From: Lutraria lutraria
Taxonomy: Eukaryota > Mollusca > Bivalvia > Venerida > Mactridae
Assembly: GCA_964023205.1 (NCBI GenBank)
Contig: OZ026833.1
Span: 5,041,138 to 5,105,137 of the forward strand
Reading direction: 5' to 3'
Length of the DNA: 64,000 nucleotides
Made by a program: the position numbers and the translations under genes. Of the stretch, positions 25,143 through 36,999 are shown in pieces; position 1 is the first letter of the stretch; each line of letters begins with the position of its first letter. The notes under the pieces are model-generated. The model did not search any database. It had not been told where the DNA came from and saw only the letters and a program-made list of their open reading frames with translations.

Positions 25143-25172
25143 TTTTCTGACAGTACTTTCAGTACTTTGATT
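25143..25172 (+). repeat. 3-prime fragment of dispersed repeat D
   Basis: Holds CAGTACTTTCAGTACTTTGA, the closing words of repeat D at 51748-51921 and 28969-29142. It is only about 30 bp long, so the assignment is tentative. Confidence 0.35.
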
Positions 25173-25182
25173 TCAACAATAA

Positions 25183-25440
25183 TTCAGTTATATACAGCGG
25201 TCGGTTCATCTTGCCAATTTACATGGACTGTAGTCTAATCGATACTAACTTACCCTTCCACAAGGAACCAGCAGTATTAACTTACCCTTCCACAAGGAAC
25301 CAGCAGTACTAACTTACCCTTCCACAAGGAACCAGCAACTTCTCCACATCATGAGGACCTGTTTGTCATATTTCATAGAAGGGTATGGCCTGCCGAGACT
25401 AAACTCGGCGATATAAAGCTTATGTTCGAGTGTATACATT
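25183..25440 (-). mobile_element. SINE family A, minus strand, with triplicated core
   Basis: The inverted tail (TTCAGTTATATACAGCGGTC) is followed by the core string ACTTACCCTTCCACAAGGAA plus CCAGCAGTA, repeated three times at about 25246-25338 with a step of about 34 bp. After that comes the normal CCAGCAACTTCTCCACATC, GAAGGGTATGGCC and the inverted head. Other SINE A copies have one core only, so the triplication arose in this copy. Confidence 0.85.
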
Positions 25441-25674
25441 TCTCGTGTTACAGTCTGGTTTACCGACCATTCGAACAATATAAAATACATATACATGTAA
25501 TATGAATATATAGGTTAAGAAAGAATATATCAAACAAAGTAAAACCCGCCCATTTCTTTAACATAAATCTGGAGTTATGCATAACAAATGAATCTAACAT
25601 CTCACATAAACGTATTTTATACAAAGCAAAATTCATATTCATATCAACTAAGCCTTACTATAATAAAGCAATAA

Positions 25675-25910
25675 CAGTACAACCTCTCCAGAGCGACCCA
25701 CTCATGAACAACGATCTCCCTTCAGCAACAGTACAACCTCTCCAGATCGGCCATCTCTTGAGCAACAATCTCCCTTCAACGGTAGCATGATTCTCCACTG
25801 CACGATTTAACTATTAATTCCACCTCTCTAGTGCAACAATCTTTCAACAACAACCGTTGATGATAAGTTTGCTTCTCCCAAAAGGCGTTGCTTTAGAGAG
25901 GATGCAATAT
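25675..25910 (+). mobile_element. MITE, family 1, copy with two internal units
   Basis: Starts CAGTACAACCTCTCCAGAGC and after about 59 bp repeats CAGTACAACCTCTCCAGATC, so the 54-bp-type unit is present twice. The rest (CATGATTCTCCACTGCACGA, TTTAACTATTAA, CTCCCAAAAGGCGTTGC) matches the right part of the copies at 50803 and 45976. The right end (GAGGATGCAATATA) is decayed. It represents an early expansion stage between the one-unit copies and the 51-unit copy. Confidence 0.75.
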
Positions 25911-26436
25911 ATAATATATTACCCCCATTATATCTTGTAGTCAGTAATTGTTATAAAAACACATTATAAAATCATTTCACATATAATGTAGAAAATTGCG
26001 GGTTTTTTTTATTTCCGTTAAAATGCGCTGCTTGTTCTTACAATTTTCTAACGGTGAAAACTGAATTATTCCGGCGGTAATTATTCCGGTTCCGGTAGTA
26101 AGCGGTGGCAAGGAAAGCGTATTATTTTTGTTTCCTAGGAAACCGTGCGTTTTTATTACAAAATCTTTCGTGGAACATGTATCTCACTATAAAGTAATTA
26201 AGTTCACGTAAATTTTCTTCTGACATTGTTTTCTCGGGGCAATTGTGCATTATGAGGCAATCTGTTGAAATACAATTACAGAGACCAAAATAATTGACTA
26301 CGTAAAAGTTTGAAAATGTTCATTTCCCTTGTGGTATAATAACACTTGCATGTTTTTTGTCTTTAGAAGACAACAAATTCATTGAAGACACTTACCAAAC
26401 ATTGGAAGAAAATACGTCACGAATACCACTCAAAAG
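25911..26436. other. Unassigned AT-rich DNA
   Basis: A short TTCCGG-rich patch lies near 26070-26100 (ATTCCGGCGGTAATTATTCC). No gene. Confidence 0.4.
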
Positions 26437-26705
26437 TCGCGCACGTGATCCAGGGGTCAGTACGCTGGTCTTGTGACCCGGCGATTCGGACTCGAATCTC
26501 GGTTAAGGCGCCGGTATATACGCTTCTATGAATATTTGACAAAATGTCGATTTTCTTCCTTGTGTTGAAAATTGCCGGCTCTTCTTAGGAAGGTAGGTTA
26601 GTATTGTTTAGAATACAGTCTAGGGAAAATGGCTAGAGGCACCGTGAGTCGTTATATAACTGTACTATCGTTGAAAAAACGGCGTTAAAGCGACTGAAAC
26701 AAACA
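26437..26705 (+). mobile_element. SINE family A, full length with conserved tail
   Basis: The tRNA-like head has CTTGTGACCCGGCGATTC and B box GGACTCGAATCTCGG. The core is AGGTAGGTTAGTATTGTTTA and GAATACAGTCTAGGG. The tail is GTTATATAACTGTACTATCG then AAAAAACGGCGTTAAAGCG. The ACGGCGTTAAA tail recurs at 60350 and 62103 and is typical of molluscan SINEs. Confidence 0.8.
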
Positions 26706-27359
26706 TAATATATAAAACATAAGCATATATAATACACTGTACATGTATATAATTATGTATCTACTGAGAGGCCATTTGAAACGTTATTGTATCATTGAAA
26801 AGCTGAAGTACAAATGAAATTATTGGTGTTATTTAACATACACCATTGGAGAATCAAGCTTAAATCAAATTACTGAATCGATTTTAGAACAATTTGATAT
26901 AGATAGCCATCTGATAAAACAGTATCATACATTGTATTCTACTGGCATATATTTGGTTAAGATAGTAATAATATAACTAATATATCACTGACTTCATTAC
27001 AGAAAAAAGTGAAACTCTTTTAAGAAATATTCGCAAGAGGAATTGAATAAGGAATTTCTTTGAGTATTTGATTTCTCGCCGAAAACCGTAAACAACGAGA
27101 TTTCTTCACCGATCCATATAAACACCTCCCCAGCTGATTGATCTAACGTGGGCTTATATCTACCAGCACGAGTTGTGGCGCATTAATCTTGTTATAATGG
27201 CAATAGGAGACAGAATTATTTACGTCGTTTCTTTTAGACCCGTTTCTTTGAAATCGGCGTGATTGCAAATCGGACATGATTTATTCATACCTAGGAATTG
27301 ACAATTCGTGTTGGATTACACGAAATAACTTTTTTTGTGTCTATGTACTTAATTCTGGA
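26706..27359. other. Unassigned DNA; start is homologous to sequence after another SINE A
   Basis: About 26706-26800 resembles 62131-62240, including GAGAGGCCATTTGAAACGTT against GAAAGGCCATTTGAAACGTA. Both directly follow a SINE A copy. The remainder has no recognised feature. Confidence 0.45.
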
Positions 27360-27600
27360 CCCGAGGTTATAAAACTTGAGATCGGACTCCGAGCTCAAAT
27401 CTCATATCTTGACTTTTAATGTTTCTAACTTGAATATGATCAGACTACCTACAAAAATACTATGGCCAAAGTAGTCTGAAAGCATAATTGACATGAATAT
27501 GTATTAAGGCATTAATCAGTTCTAACTTTTCAACCATAGTACCATGAGAATGGAATTGAGGTCCGAGATTTGAGACTGTTCTCAAGTTTTATAACCTCGT
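27360..27600. mobile_element. MITE-like inverted repeat
   Basis: The left arm is CCGAGGTTATAAAACTTGAG and the right arm is the inverse, CTCAAGTTTTATAACCTCG, ending at 27599. A second inner pair (GAGCTCAAATCTCA and GAGATTTGAGAC) extends the homology. A clear target duplication is not visible. No coding capacity. Confidence 0.65.
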
Positions 27601-28296
27601 GGCCTAATATGAGGCTGGTGAGACTATGTACGCATATTACACAGAATATATGAATATAATACCATTGTTTACGTAAATGAATTCCGAGAAATATGCATGA
27701 GTAAAAAAATGAATACATTTGCCTCCGAATATACGAACAAAGATATACTGATATATTTAGACGAGACATTTATGGATATTACATTAATTTTGCAGGAAAT
27801 ATCAATCAGCCTGTTCACGGTAGATAATTTTGCAACATAAGTAAAATATGTACAATAACTTTCAAATAAACACTACTAGTCGATCTTTAGACTTTGCATT
27901 CCAAAATTTAATTGATGACATGGTCAATGATCCAATGAAAGTTATGATTGCCAATTCTGAGATAGTATGATATCCGCACATGTTTTCATACAAACAAACG
28001 ACTTTAGTTTGTCTTTGACACGAACGTAAAATATACATGCATTGTTACGGTGCTAACATTTCCCTATAACTTGTACTTGAATTAGTTCACATATACCTCA
28101 ATTATCTCTTAAAGTCGCTGTAAGTTTTGGGGAAATCTTTAAACAGAGAAGAGAAAACTAACTAATGGTAAGTACATTATTGATCAACATGTATTTTCAG
28201 CGATGCAATTTTGTCCGACTAATAAAACTTCTTGTAACATTTGGTTGCGGGCCGTTTTAAAGTGGTACACAGTAACCTCACAGTATATGTATAAAG
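27601..28296. other. Unassigned AT-rich DNA
   Basis: No supported feature. A 79-codon minus-strand open frame (27530-27769) overlaps the MITE edge and is not credible. Confidence 0.4.
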
Positions 28297-28950
28297 TTGT
28301 TCTAAACCGTTTTAAGACAGTATAAATACCATCATGGTATACTAGTATGAAAACTGTTACTCAAAACCGTTTTAAGACAGTATAAATACCATCACGGTAT
28401 TCTAGTATGTAAAGATTTACTCAAAACCGTTTTAAGACAGTATAGATACCCTCACGGTATTCTAGTTTGTAAAGAGTTACCCAAAACGGGATTAAGACAG
28501 TATAGATACCCTCACGGTATTCTAGTTTGTAAAGAGTTACTCAAAACCGTTTTAAGACAGTATAGATACCCTCACGGTATTCTAGTTTGTAAAGAGTTAC
28601 TGAAAACCGTTTTAAGACAGTATAAATACCATCACGGTATTCTAGTATGTAAAGAGTTAATCAAAACCGTTTCAAGACAGTATAAATACCATCACGGTAT
28701 TCTAGTATGTAAAGAGTTACTCAAAACCGTTTCAAGACAGTATAAATACCATCACGGTATTCTAGTATGTAAAGAGTTACTCAAAACCGTTTCAAGACAG
28801 TATAAATACCCTCATTGTATTCTAGTATATGAAGAGATACTCAAAACCGTTTTAAGACAGTATAAATACCCTCACGGTATTCTAGTATGTACAGAGATAC
28901 TCCAAACCGTTTTAAGACAGCTTTAATACACTCATGGTATGATGAAGTGA
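28297..28950. repeat. Tandem array, 60-bp unit, about 10.5 copies
   Basis: The unit is AAACCGTTTTAAGACAGTAT, AAATACCATCACGGTATTCT, AGTATGTAAAGAGTTACTCA in succession, repeating exactly every 60 bases from about 28303. Each unit contains a short dyad (ATACC...GGTAT). Variants (TTTCAAG, CCCTCAC, AGTTTGT) group in neighbouring units. The last unit breaks off near 28940 where repeat D begins, and diverged units resume at 29144. Confidence 0.92.
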
Positions 28951-28968
28951 CGTTTTTTAGAAACAAGT

Positions 28969-29142
28969 TCAGCTTCCCATAGCAGTCATTAGCTTTGCGC
29001 GCATGAATTTTGATGCGGCACAAATTATTACGTTTTCTACATCCATCATCCAAGTGTTAAACAGGTTCCTGTTCCATGTTGCTGTGTAAGTCTATATATC
29101 TGTAAGTTCGGTTTCCATGGGTACTTTTAGTACTTTGATTAT
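28969..29142 (+). repeat. Dispersed repeat D, copy 1, inserted in the 60-bp array
   Basis: Landmarks are GCGCGCATGAATTTTGATGC, ACGTTTTCTACATCC, AGGTTCCTGTTCCATG and TTTTAGTACTTTGATT. The same string order occurs at 36118-36285 and 51748-51921, always in this orientation. It separates the main 60-bp array from its outlying units, so it inserted after the array formed. No tRNA boxes, TIRs or open frame seen; class unknown. Confidence 0.75.
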
Positions 29143-29143
29143 T

Positions 29144-29215
29144 AAGACAGTATAAATACCCACTATACTAGTATGTGTAAAGTTGCTCTTGAAGTTTTTA
29201 AGACAGTAATATTAC
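29144..29215. repeat. Residual units of the 60-bp array
   Basis: TTAAGACAGTATAAATACCC and TTTTTAAGACAGTAATATTA are two diverged units of the array at 28297-28950, displaced by the repeat D insertion. Confidence 0.7.
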
Positions 29216-29572
29216 CCATTTTCTATATAATTATATAACTTCTTGTGTACAATCAATTTTTAAATTGTAGATAATTTGAGTTCATTCCGTTGTTGATTTG
29301 ATAGATTGTTATTATCGCTTAAGGCGTCTTATGGTAATGAGTTTATTTCAGTTAGTGAATGTACATGTACTCACTAGCACGCATTAATCTGCCTGCTTTA
29401 AACTATCTCATATTGCAAAACCTTGTATGGCTGCACGAAACATTCATCATCGATATGCCATTCTTGACATTTCGATTGGATTTCTTAAAACAAGAACCAG
29501 TTAAGTGAAATTGTTATACCAATTTTATGGTAATTCATCTATGCCTTATAACCTACACATTTTTACTTGTTC

Positions 29573-29902
29573 TTAAAGACGTTTTCGGTAGTTCGCAACA
29601 TTTTTCAAATAGACATATAGGAAAAATTAAAACTGATCAATGAATTTTTTCAAACTTTGCATAATCGTAGTATAGGATAACAGAAACATTTTAAGCGAAA
29701 AAAAATGGGGATCACTGACCTCGTTTTTGAGTTATCTGCCCTTGAATTTGATAACAGATAATCAGATAACTCAAAAACGAGACCAGTTTCTGTTATCATA
29801 TGCTACGATTATGAAAAGTTTAGAAACAAATTCATAGATCAGTTTTGATTTTTCCTGTATGTCTATGTGAAAAATGTAGCGAACTAACGAAAACGTCTTT
29901 AA
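29573..29902. mobile_element. 330-bp near-perfect palindromic MITE flanked by TTAA
   Basis: The left end is TTAAAGACGTTTTCGGTAGT and the right end is ACTAACGAAAACGTCTTTAA. The arms (about 150 bp each) pair almost throughout, including ATCGTAG/CTACGAT and CTCGTTTTTGAGTTATCTG with its inverse, leaving a loop of about 30 bp near 29740. TTAA at both borders (29573-29576, 29899-29902) is the piggyBac-type target site. It would fold into a long hairpin and could be a small-RNA source if transcribed. Confidence 0.8.
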
Positions 29903-30439
29903 ATGACAACTTGACCTACATAAAGTTCATGAACATGCTGATCTGACAGACTTTCCATGAAACTCGTAAAATGACCATTAGTAAGTGATTGAAACTGAGC
30001 CCGTATCATTGTCGAGTGTTACACGAAGGTTGATCATTAACAACAAGACAGAGATGCTTTACAGAGATAATGTTGTTCTGTTGTGTAGTTCTCTAAGATA
30101 ATTGAAGATGTTAGCTGAGGCATTTCTCATCTAGATAATTCATTATTTGTTGATGAATTGGGTCATTATTCACACAAAAGGGAACCATGCTTTTTTGATC
30201 TTGGGTTAATTAAAAGAAATCTTGATAATCATCAACAAACCATTTTTACAATGTTCTTTCAAACATCATAGGCTTTTGTTTTAGCAGTCTCATTAAGTAT
30301 GCGTCTCACGCCATGTATAGACTATCGGACTCAAACTGTGGATTAACAAATTCTAGAACGAACTTGCATTTGTTCTCGCTTTACAAGTATCGATGTAACT
30401 TGATGTATATATTACACGCTACGTTTGATGTGCGTTCTT
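29903..30439. other. Unassigned AT-rich DNA
   Basis: No supported feature. Confidence 0.4.
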
Positions 30440-30975
30440 GATGGTGTTGATGTAGTTGTTGTTTGATGACAGTGGTGGTAGTGTTTGTTTTGTTGTTTAT
30501 GCTGTTGTTTGTGGTGGTGGTGGTGATGTTGTTGTTATTTATGGTGGTGGTAGTGGTAGTGTTTGTTTTGTTGTTTATGTTGTTATTTGTGGCGATGTTA
30601 TTGTTGTTATTTGCGGTGGTGGTGGTGGTAGTGTTTGTATTGTTGTTTATGCTGTTGTTTGTGGCGATGTTATTGGTGTTGTTGTTATTTGTGGTGGTGA
30701 TGGTAGTGTTGTTGTTTATGTTGTTATTTGTGGCGGTGTTGTTTGTGTTGTTGTTTATGTTGTTATTTGTGGCGGTGTTATTGTTGTTATTTGTGGTGGT
30801 GGTGGTAGTGTTTGTATTGTTCATGGTGTTGTTTGTGGCGATGTTATTGTTGTTGTTGTTATTTGTGGTGGTGATGGTAGTGTTGTTGTTCTGTTGTTAT
30901 TTGTGGCGGTGTTGTTGTTGTTATTTGTGGTGGTGGTGGTAGTGTTGTTGTCTGTTAGTTTTGTTGTTGTATTTG
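30440..30975. repeat. TTG/GGT trinucleotide-rich low-complexity region
   Basis: Composed of runs of GTTGTT, GGTGGT and TTTGTGGCGATG in irregular order, with a loose higher-order period (GTTATTTGTGGCGG recurs). The 225- and 159-codon plus frames and the 147-codon Asn/Thr minus frame here reflect strand-biased composition, not a gene: they have no domain and overlap in several frames. Confidence 0.88.
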
Positions 30976-31204
30976 CTTCTGTCGCGGCTGTTTCTTTGTT
31001 GTTGTTTTGTTGTTGTTTGGGTCATATAGTTCATGTATCGGTTTGTTCCATTAGAACTGATTTATCTCATAAACAAGTTGTCGGTAGATACATGTCTGTG
31101 ACCCAGATATTAGTTTTTTGCTTTTATTCTTAAACTAATGATTCAAAGCACTGAGAGTACAGTCCGGAACGAAGTTTACATGTGTTAGATAAAACCAGCC
31201 TTAA
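30976..31204. other. Unassigned short gap
   Basis: Transition from the trinucleotide region to the TTCATGAA-rich element. No feature. Confidence 0.4.
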
Positions 31205-31632
31205 AAAAGGCTTGTCCCTGTTCATGAATAGTTCATGAATTTATTCATGACCTACAAATTGGACATGAAGTCCACTAACAAATGTCCATGAACTAATTTA
31301 TGATCCTTAGGCAGTCTTTATTAAAAATGTGTTTTTCAATAGGCTTATGAATTATTGATGATTTATTTTGATGAACCTTTGATGAACTTTGATTTACAAT
31401 TCATTAAACTTCCTGAACGGACCATGAACTTATGATGTTCATGAGCAGTTCGTTAAGTTTCATGAATTATTCACGGACTTCAGTTGATGAACAGTTCATG
31501 AAATTTAGGTTCATGAACTGTAGATGAGTTATATTGATGAAAATTTGATGAACCTTGATGAACAATTCATGAAACTTCATAAACTGTACATGAACATCAT
31601 CAATTCATGAACAAATTCTCAACAGGGATGTT
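31205..31632. mobile_element. TTCATGAA-rich element, possible foldback MITE
   Basis: More than a dozen copies of TTCATGAA-like words occur in both orientations over about 420 bp (GTTCATGAATAGTTCATG at 31221, TTCATGAACTGTAGATGAG near 31512). The borders are inverted: TCCCTGTTCATGA on the left and TCTCAACAGGGA on the right. This suggests a short TIR element built from a palindromic word. No coding capacity and no clear target duplication. Confidence 0.6.
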
Positions 31633-32641
31633 ATCTTAATCATGAATTAGAATTTGAGGGTCAAGTATATAGTCTTGACAAAATGTACATCTTTAAGCCA
31701 ATTAACCACAATCATCAAGGAAAAGCTACACTCTTAAAGACATGACATACAGTAAGAAATGACTAGCTGAAAACCCAAACAAATTCAGTACCTCAGCTCT
31801 TTGATATGTATACACACATTGAACTGTAGAACCCGTCTGTACTGAACTTCTGACTCTGTGTCATTATGTAAACTCTCTACACTGAGAGACAATATTGTAT
31901 TGTAGTTCTGCTATATCCCCGACATTTATCAAAACTGCAAAGTCTGCAGTGTATACTTATACAACAAGTGGTACTATTTTTAAACGCGGATGAGAGGCGT
32001 CACTGTTTTGTCGCTACAAAAAGTGGTGTATACCTGTACGAACTCCGTTCATAAAACTATCGTACAACTAAATATTAGTGCATTTGGTGTTATTTCTCCA
32101 TTTTTGTTTTGAATCTCCCCCTTCGTACAATTCTATTTTTTAGGAAGTGTAATTACATTACATGGCATGCAATTTTGGACTAAATTAATTATCTCTCATC
32201 GAGTCAAATTAATTTCATTAGTTCTCTTGTTGGCAGAAACTTTCATGCGTCTCGATAAATGATTAATTTTAGAAAAAAAAGATGATGACAAGTAAATTTT
32301 TATCGTGGCATTCACGTCATTTTTGTATTTAGATTGATGATTTTCTTGATATTCAACAGAACTGCACATTAAATTTCTCGTCCCATGAATTGAATAGAAC
32401 ACCATACGTTTAATGAACTATGTCACTGCACATGGAATAGCTACCGACAAATCAATATATCCATGCAGACAAAACGTGCGTTTATGCTGGTTCATTTGTG
32501 TAAATAACCACATTTAAAGTATTATTAATTGAGAGGCCCTGGCAAGATTAAATCTATCTATTCAACATTTAACATCAGTTATTAGACATAAACATATGGG
32601 AGTATATTCATTTTCAATGTTGATACAAAATCCGCATCAAT
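31633..32641. other. Unassigned AT-rich DNA
   Basis: No exon or repeat family recognised. Confidence 0.4.
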
Positions 32642-34612
32642 ATGTTACTAGTGTAATACACCAATATGTAATTGGTGTTATAACAACAATATCACTGTAA
32701 TATGTAATTAGTGTTATAACAACAATATCACAGTAATATATAATTAGTGTTATAACAACAATATCACAGTAATATGTAATTAGTGTTATAGCAACAATAT
32801 CACGGTAATATGTAATTAGTGTTATAACAACAATATCACAGTAATATGTAATTAGTGTTATAACAACAATATCACAGTAATATATAATTAGTGTTATAGC
32901 AACAATATCACGGTAATATGTAATTAGTGTTATAACAACAATATCACAGTAATATGTAATTAGTGTTATAACAACAATATCACCGTAATATCTAATTAGT
33001 GTTATAACAACAATATCACAGTAATATATAATTAGTGTTATAACAACAATATCACAGTAATATGTAATTAGTGTTATAACAACAATATCACAGTAATATG
33101 TAATTAGTGTTATAGCAACAATATCACGGTAATATGTAATTAGTGTTATAACAACAATATCACAGTAATATGTAATTAGTGTTATAACAACAATATCACA
33201 GTAATATATAATTAGTGTTATAGCAACAATATCACGGTAATATGTAATTAGTGTTATAACAACAATATCACAGTAATATGTAATTAGTGTTATAACAACA
33301 ATATCACAGTAATATGTAATTAGTGTTATAACAACAATATCACAGTAATATGTAATTAGTGTTATAACAACAATATCACTGTAATATGTAATTAGTGTTA
33401 TAACAACAATATCACAGTAATATGTAATTAGTGTTATAACAACAATATCACAGTAATATATAATTAGTGTTATAGCAACAATATCACAGTAATATGTAAT
33501 TAGTGTTATAGCCACAATATCACAGTAATATGTAATTAGCGTTATAACAACAATATCACGGTAATATGTAATTAGCGTTATAACAACAATATCACGGTAA
33601 TATGTAATTAGTGTTATAACAACAATATCACAGTAATATGTAATTAGTGTTATAACAACAATATCACAGTAATATATAATTAGTGTTATAGCAACAATAT
33701 CACGGTAATATGTAATTAGTGTTATAACAACAATATCACAGTAATATGTAATTAGTGTTATAACAACAATATCACAGTAATATGTAATTAGTGTTATAAC
33801 AACAATATCACAGTAATATGTAATTAGTGTTATAACAACAATATCACAGTAATATGTAATTAGTGTTATAACAACAATATCACAGTAATATGTAATTAGT
33901 GTTATAACAACAATATCACAGTAATATATTATTAGTGTTATAGCAACAATATCACAGTAATATGTAATTAGTGTTATAACAACAATATCACGGTAATATG
34001 TAATTAGTGTTATAACAACAATATCACGGTAATATGTAATTAGTGTTATAACAACAATATCACGGTAATATGTAATTAGTGTTATAACAACAATATCACG
34101 GTAATATGTAATTAGTGTTATAACAACAATATCACGGTAATATGTAATTAGTGTTATAACAACAATATCACGGTAATATGTAATTAGTGATTTAACAACA
34201 CTATCACGGTAATATGTAATTAGTGTTATATCAACAATATCACGGTAATATGTAATTAGTGTTATAACAACACTATCATGGTAATATGTAATTAGTGTTA
34301 TAACAACAATATCACGGTAATATGTAATTAGTGTTATAACAACAATATCACGGTAATATGTAATTAGTGTTATAACAACAATATCACGGTAATATGTAAT
34401 AAGTGTTATAACAACACTATCGCGGTAATATTTAATAAGTGTTATAACAACAATATCACGGTAATATGTATTTAGTGATTTAACAACACTATCACGGTAA
34501 TATGTAATTAGTGTTATAACAACACTATCACGGTAATATATAATAAGTGTTATAACAACAATATCACGGTAATATGTAATTAGTGTTATAACAACAATAT
34601 CACTGTTATACA
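32642..34612. repeat. Satellite-like array, 36-bp unit, about 55 copies
   Basis: The unit is GTAATATGTAATTAGTGTTA followed by TAACAACAATATCACA or ...CACG. The step is exactly 36 throughout. Two main variants exist: CACAGTAATAT (mostly left and centre) and CACGGTAATAT (right, about 33960-34560). Because 36 is divisible by three and one minus frame lacks stops, it gives a 658-codon frame of a 12-residue repeat (Asp-Ile-Val-Val-Ile-Thr-Leu-Ile-Thr-Tyr-Tyr-Cys/Arg). No signal peptide or non-repeat domain flanks it, so I treat it as a non-coding array. Confidence 0.95.
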
Positions 34613-36117
34613 TTTATATTTCTTATTTTGTTTCGCCAACCACAAAGTTCCTGTAATATGTATTGCTTACGTATACCAAACATTCATGCTTTATTAAACA
34701 TTTTACAGACAGAACGTATTTATTGGTGAAACCAACTCCATTCTAGAGAGAAATGGTTCATGTTTCATTAAATCCTTTGCTCGCAGACTACTGACAGTCA
34801 TTTATTTTGTTCTATTACGTATAGTTGACATCAATGGGTTAAACGAATTTAGACAGACAGAGAAAATTATAAGACATATTGTTGCGTATAAAACAAGAAA
34901 GGCGATAAACAATACATTCATTTGAATAATTGATCTTTCTGTCTCTCCGATACGAAATGAGCTTATAATTTCTGTAGATAACACAAAATGGTGCTGTAGA
35001 ATTGTCATGAAGAATTGCATTACATCACTTAAATGAATATTTTACAAATTCAACTACGAGTATTGCAGCACAGGGACCTCTTGTGTATGTAAAACATTTA
35101 TTCCACGTCAAGTTGTTGATATGTATAGATTACACAGGGTGAATTACATTTGTATCGGAGTAAATAGATATTCTGCTACTGTTATCCAAAACAAGCTGAT
35201 TCCATTAAACGATGTCATCTCTAAAAAGCCAAACCATGTATGACGCATTTTAGGTGGAAAGACTGATGAATTATCTTGAAGTTCTCATTACTGATATAAA
35301 CTGGGAAAATACAATCGAAATTCATACTTCAAGCAGTATAATAGGCAACCTCTGTGATCGAATGGTTTGTCACTCGACGATATACCCCAGAGAAAAAATA
35401 TCAAATATTTAATTTTGGAGAGAGTTAATCGTTTTATTTGCTCGATGATATCAACCGTTTATTAAGTGATAAAAAATGAAAATATTGTTAAATCATTTGT
35501 ATACTTCTAGTTTTGAACTGACAAATCAACGCAATTTTAGCTTTTGTTGAAATAAACAGCACATTGGTCCTGAGACAAAACCTATTTCCTTATTATAAAG
35601 TGGTACCAATCCATTACACACAGTTAATGAAGTTTAATAATTCATAGTAAGTACAGTTCTTCCCTAAATTTTCCCTGAGGAAACTAAGTCGATTTCATCT
35701 GATAAATAGCCTTCAAGACTTGGCGAAGGAATTCATCGAACGGTACACGAGGCTGGAAAAGTCGCAGTAAATAACACTGAACAGAAAGCTGCAGACAACG
35801 TGGTCATTAATTACCATGGAACGATAATCTTGTCAAGAATCTATAGCCAGTGAGCTTCATATATTCTGAGTCTAGGACATAGAACATTTTGAAGCGTCCA
35901 TATAAACTACATTAAGTTAGTTTATCAATATCTTTCAGTACGGTGATAGAACAATCAATAACATGTGCAAAGAAGTGTATATTTCCCACTTTTTTGGAAT
36001 GGATAACTCGCATTGTTCAAGTTAAAACACCTTTGGTTTGGCGTTAGTTTGTTTGAGTTATTTTGGCCAAATTTTACATTTAAAAAATCTTTACCGAAAT
36101 GGAAACTGAACTATAGT
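34613..36117. other. Long stretch without a supported feature
   Basis: Around 35705-35860 two overlapping plus frames of about 20 and 45 codons look mildly coding-like (one reads Leu-Gln-Asp-Leu-Ala-Lys-Glu-Phe-Ile-Glu-Arg). Neither has clear splice sites, so no gene is called. Confidence 0.35.
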
Positions 36118-36285
36118 TCATCTTTCCCTAGCCATCACTCACTCAGCGCGCATGAATTTTGATGCGGGCCAAAGTACTACGTTTTTCTACATCCGCTATG
36201 CAATTGTTAAACTAGTTCCCGTTCCATGTAGCAGTGCACGTCTATGTAATTTCAGTTTCCATTTTAATACTTTGATTTAATAAGC
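36118..36285 (+). repeat. Dispersed repeat D, copy 2
   Basis: CAGCGCGCATGAATTTTGAT, AAAGTACTACG, TTGTTAAACTAGTTCCCGTT and AATACTTTGATTTAA follow the same order as the copies at 28969 and 51748. It is closest to the 51748 copy (AAACTAGTTCCCGTTCCAT is shared exactly). Confidence 0.75.
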
Positions 36286-36999
36286 TTCGGTATGTTTTGG
36301 ATACCAGAACATCTCATTTGCCACAAATACGAACTGATTTGAAATATTTATTTAGGAATGTCTGTAACCACAGTTGTTACATCATGTGGGACACAGCGTA
36401 GAAGCCAGACTTTTGGTAATATTATTTGGTAATTTAACAACAATCTCGCAAAGCATAAATGAGAAACACACAAGCAGAATTTAAAAGATGTTTCTTGTAA
36501 ACCACCCAGTCTAACATAATTCACGGTCACGTGGGATCATTTTATCTTTTCCTTTGACGGTGTGTAATGCGGTTCAGGATTTTTTTCATGAGAATTCCCC
36601 TCATATTTAAACAGAGATACGTCGACCTTTATGAGAGAGTTAGCCGTGATTTTATCACGCTCTAATCAATAGGGAAAGCAGCTATAGCAGAGATCATACT
36701 ATTGACTGAACATAACGCTTTTATCTCGCCTCGTAGGAGCGATATGTGCTTTTCCAATTAACATGATAGACATCAGATGTAAATATACAATGCATTTCAT
36801 GGCCATTGTGTGCAGACATACTGATACTACGGGATGTTACAATGATATACGAAGTCGCAGCAGGGATGTAATATAAGAGTCGCCAGACCATGAATTACAC
36901 ACTCTGGTAACAAATATGGAATTAAAACGATGCAAGCGCTGTCGCACGACAATGTACTTAATTAAGATAATAGTTTTACACAATGTTTTTTTTTCGAGA
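36286..36999. other. Unassigned DNA
   Basis: No supported feature. Confidence 0.4.

Noticed and set aside
30381..31133. Overlapping 147-, 225- and 159-codon frames
   Set aside because: Low-complexity TTG/GGT composition gives several stop-free frames at once; the encoded strings are homopolymer-like.
32637..34613. 658-codon minus frame with a 12-residue repeat
   Set aside because: Product of the 36-bp array; no leader or non-repeat domain, and no splice context.
35705..35860. Two overlapping coding-like plus frames
   Set aside because: Both are short, in competing frames, and lack convincing splice sites.
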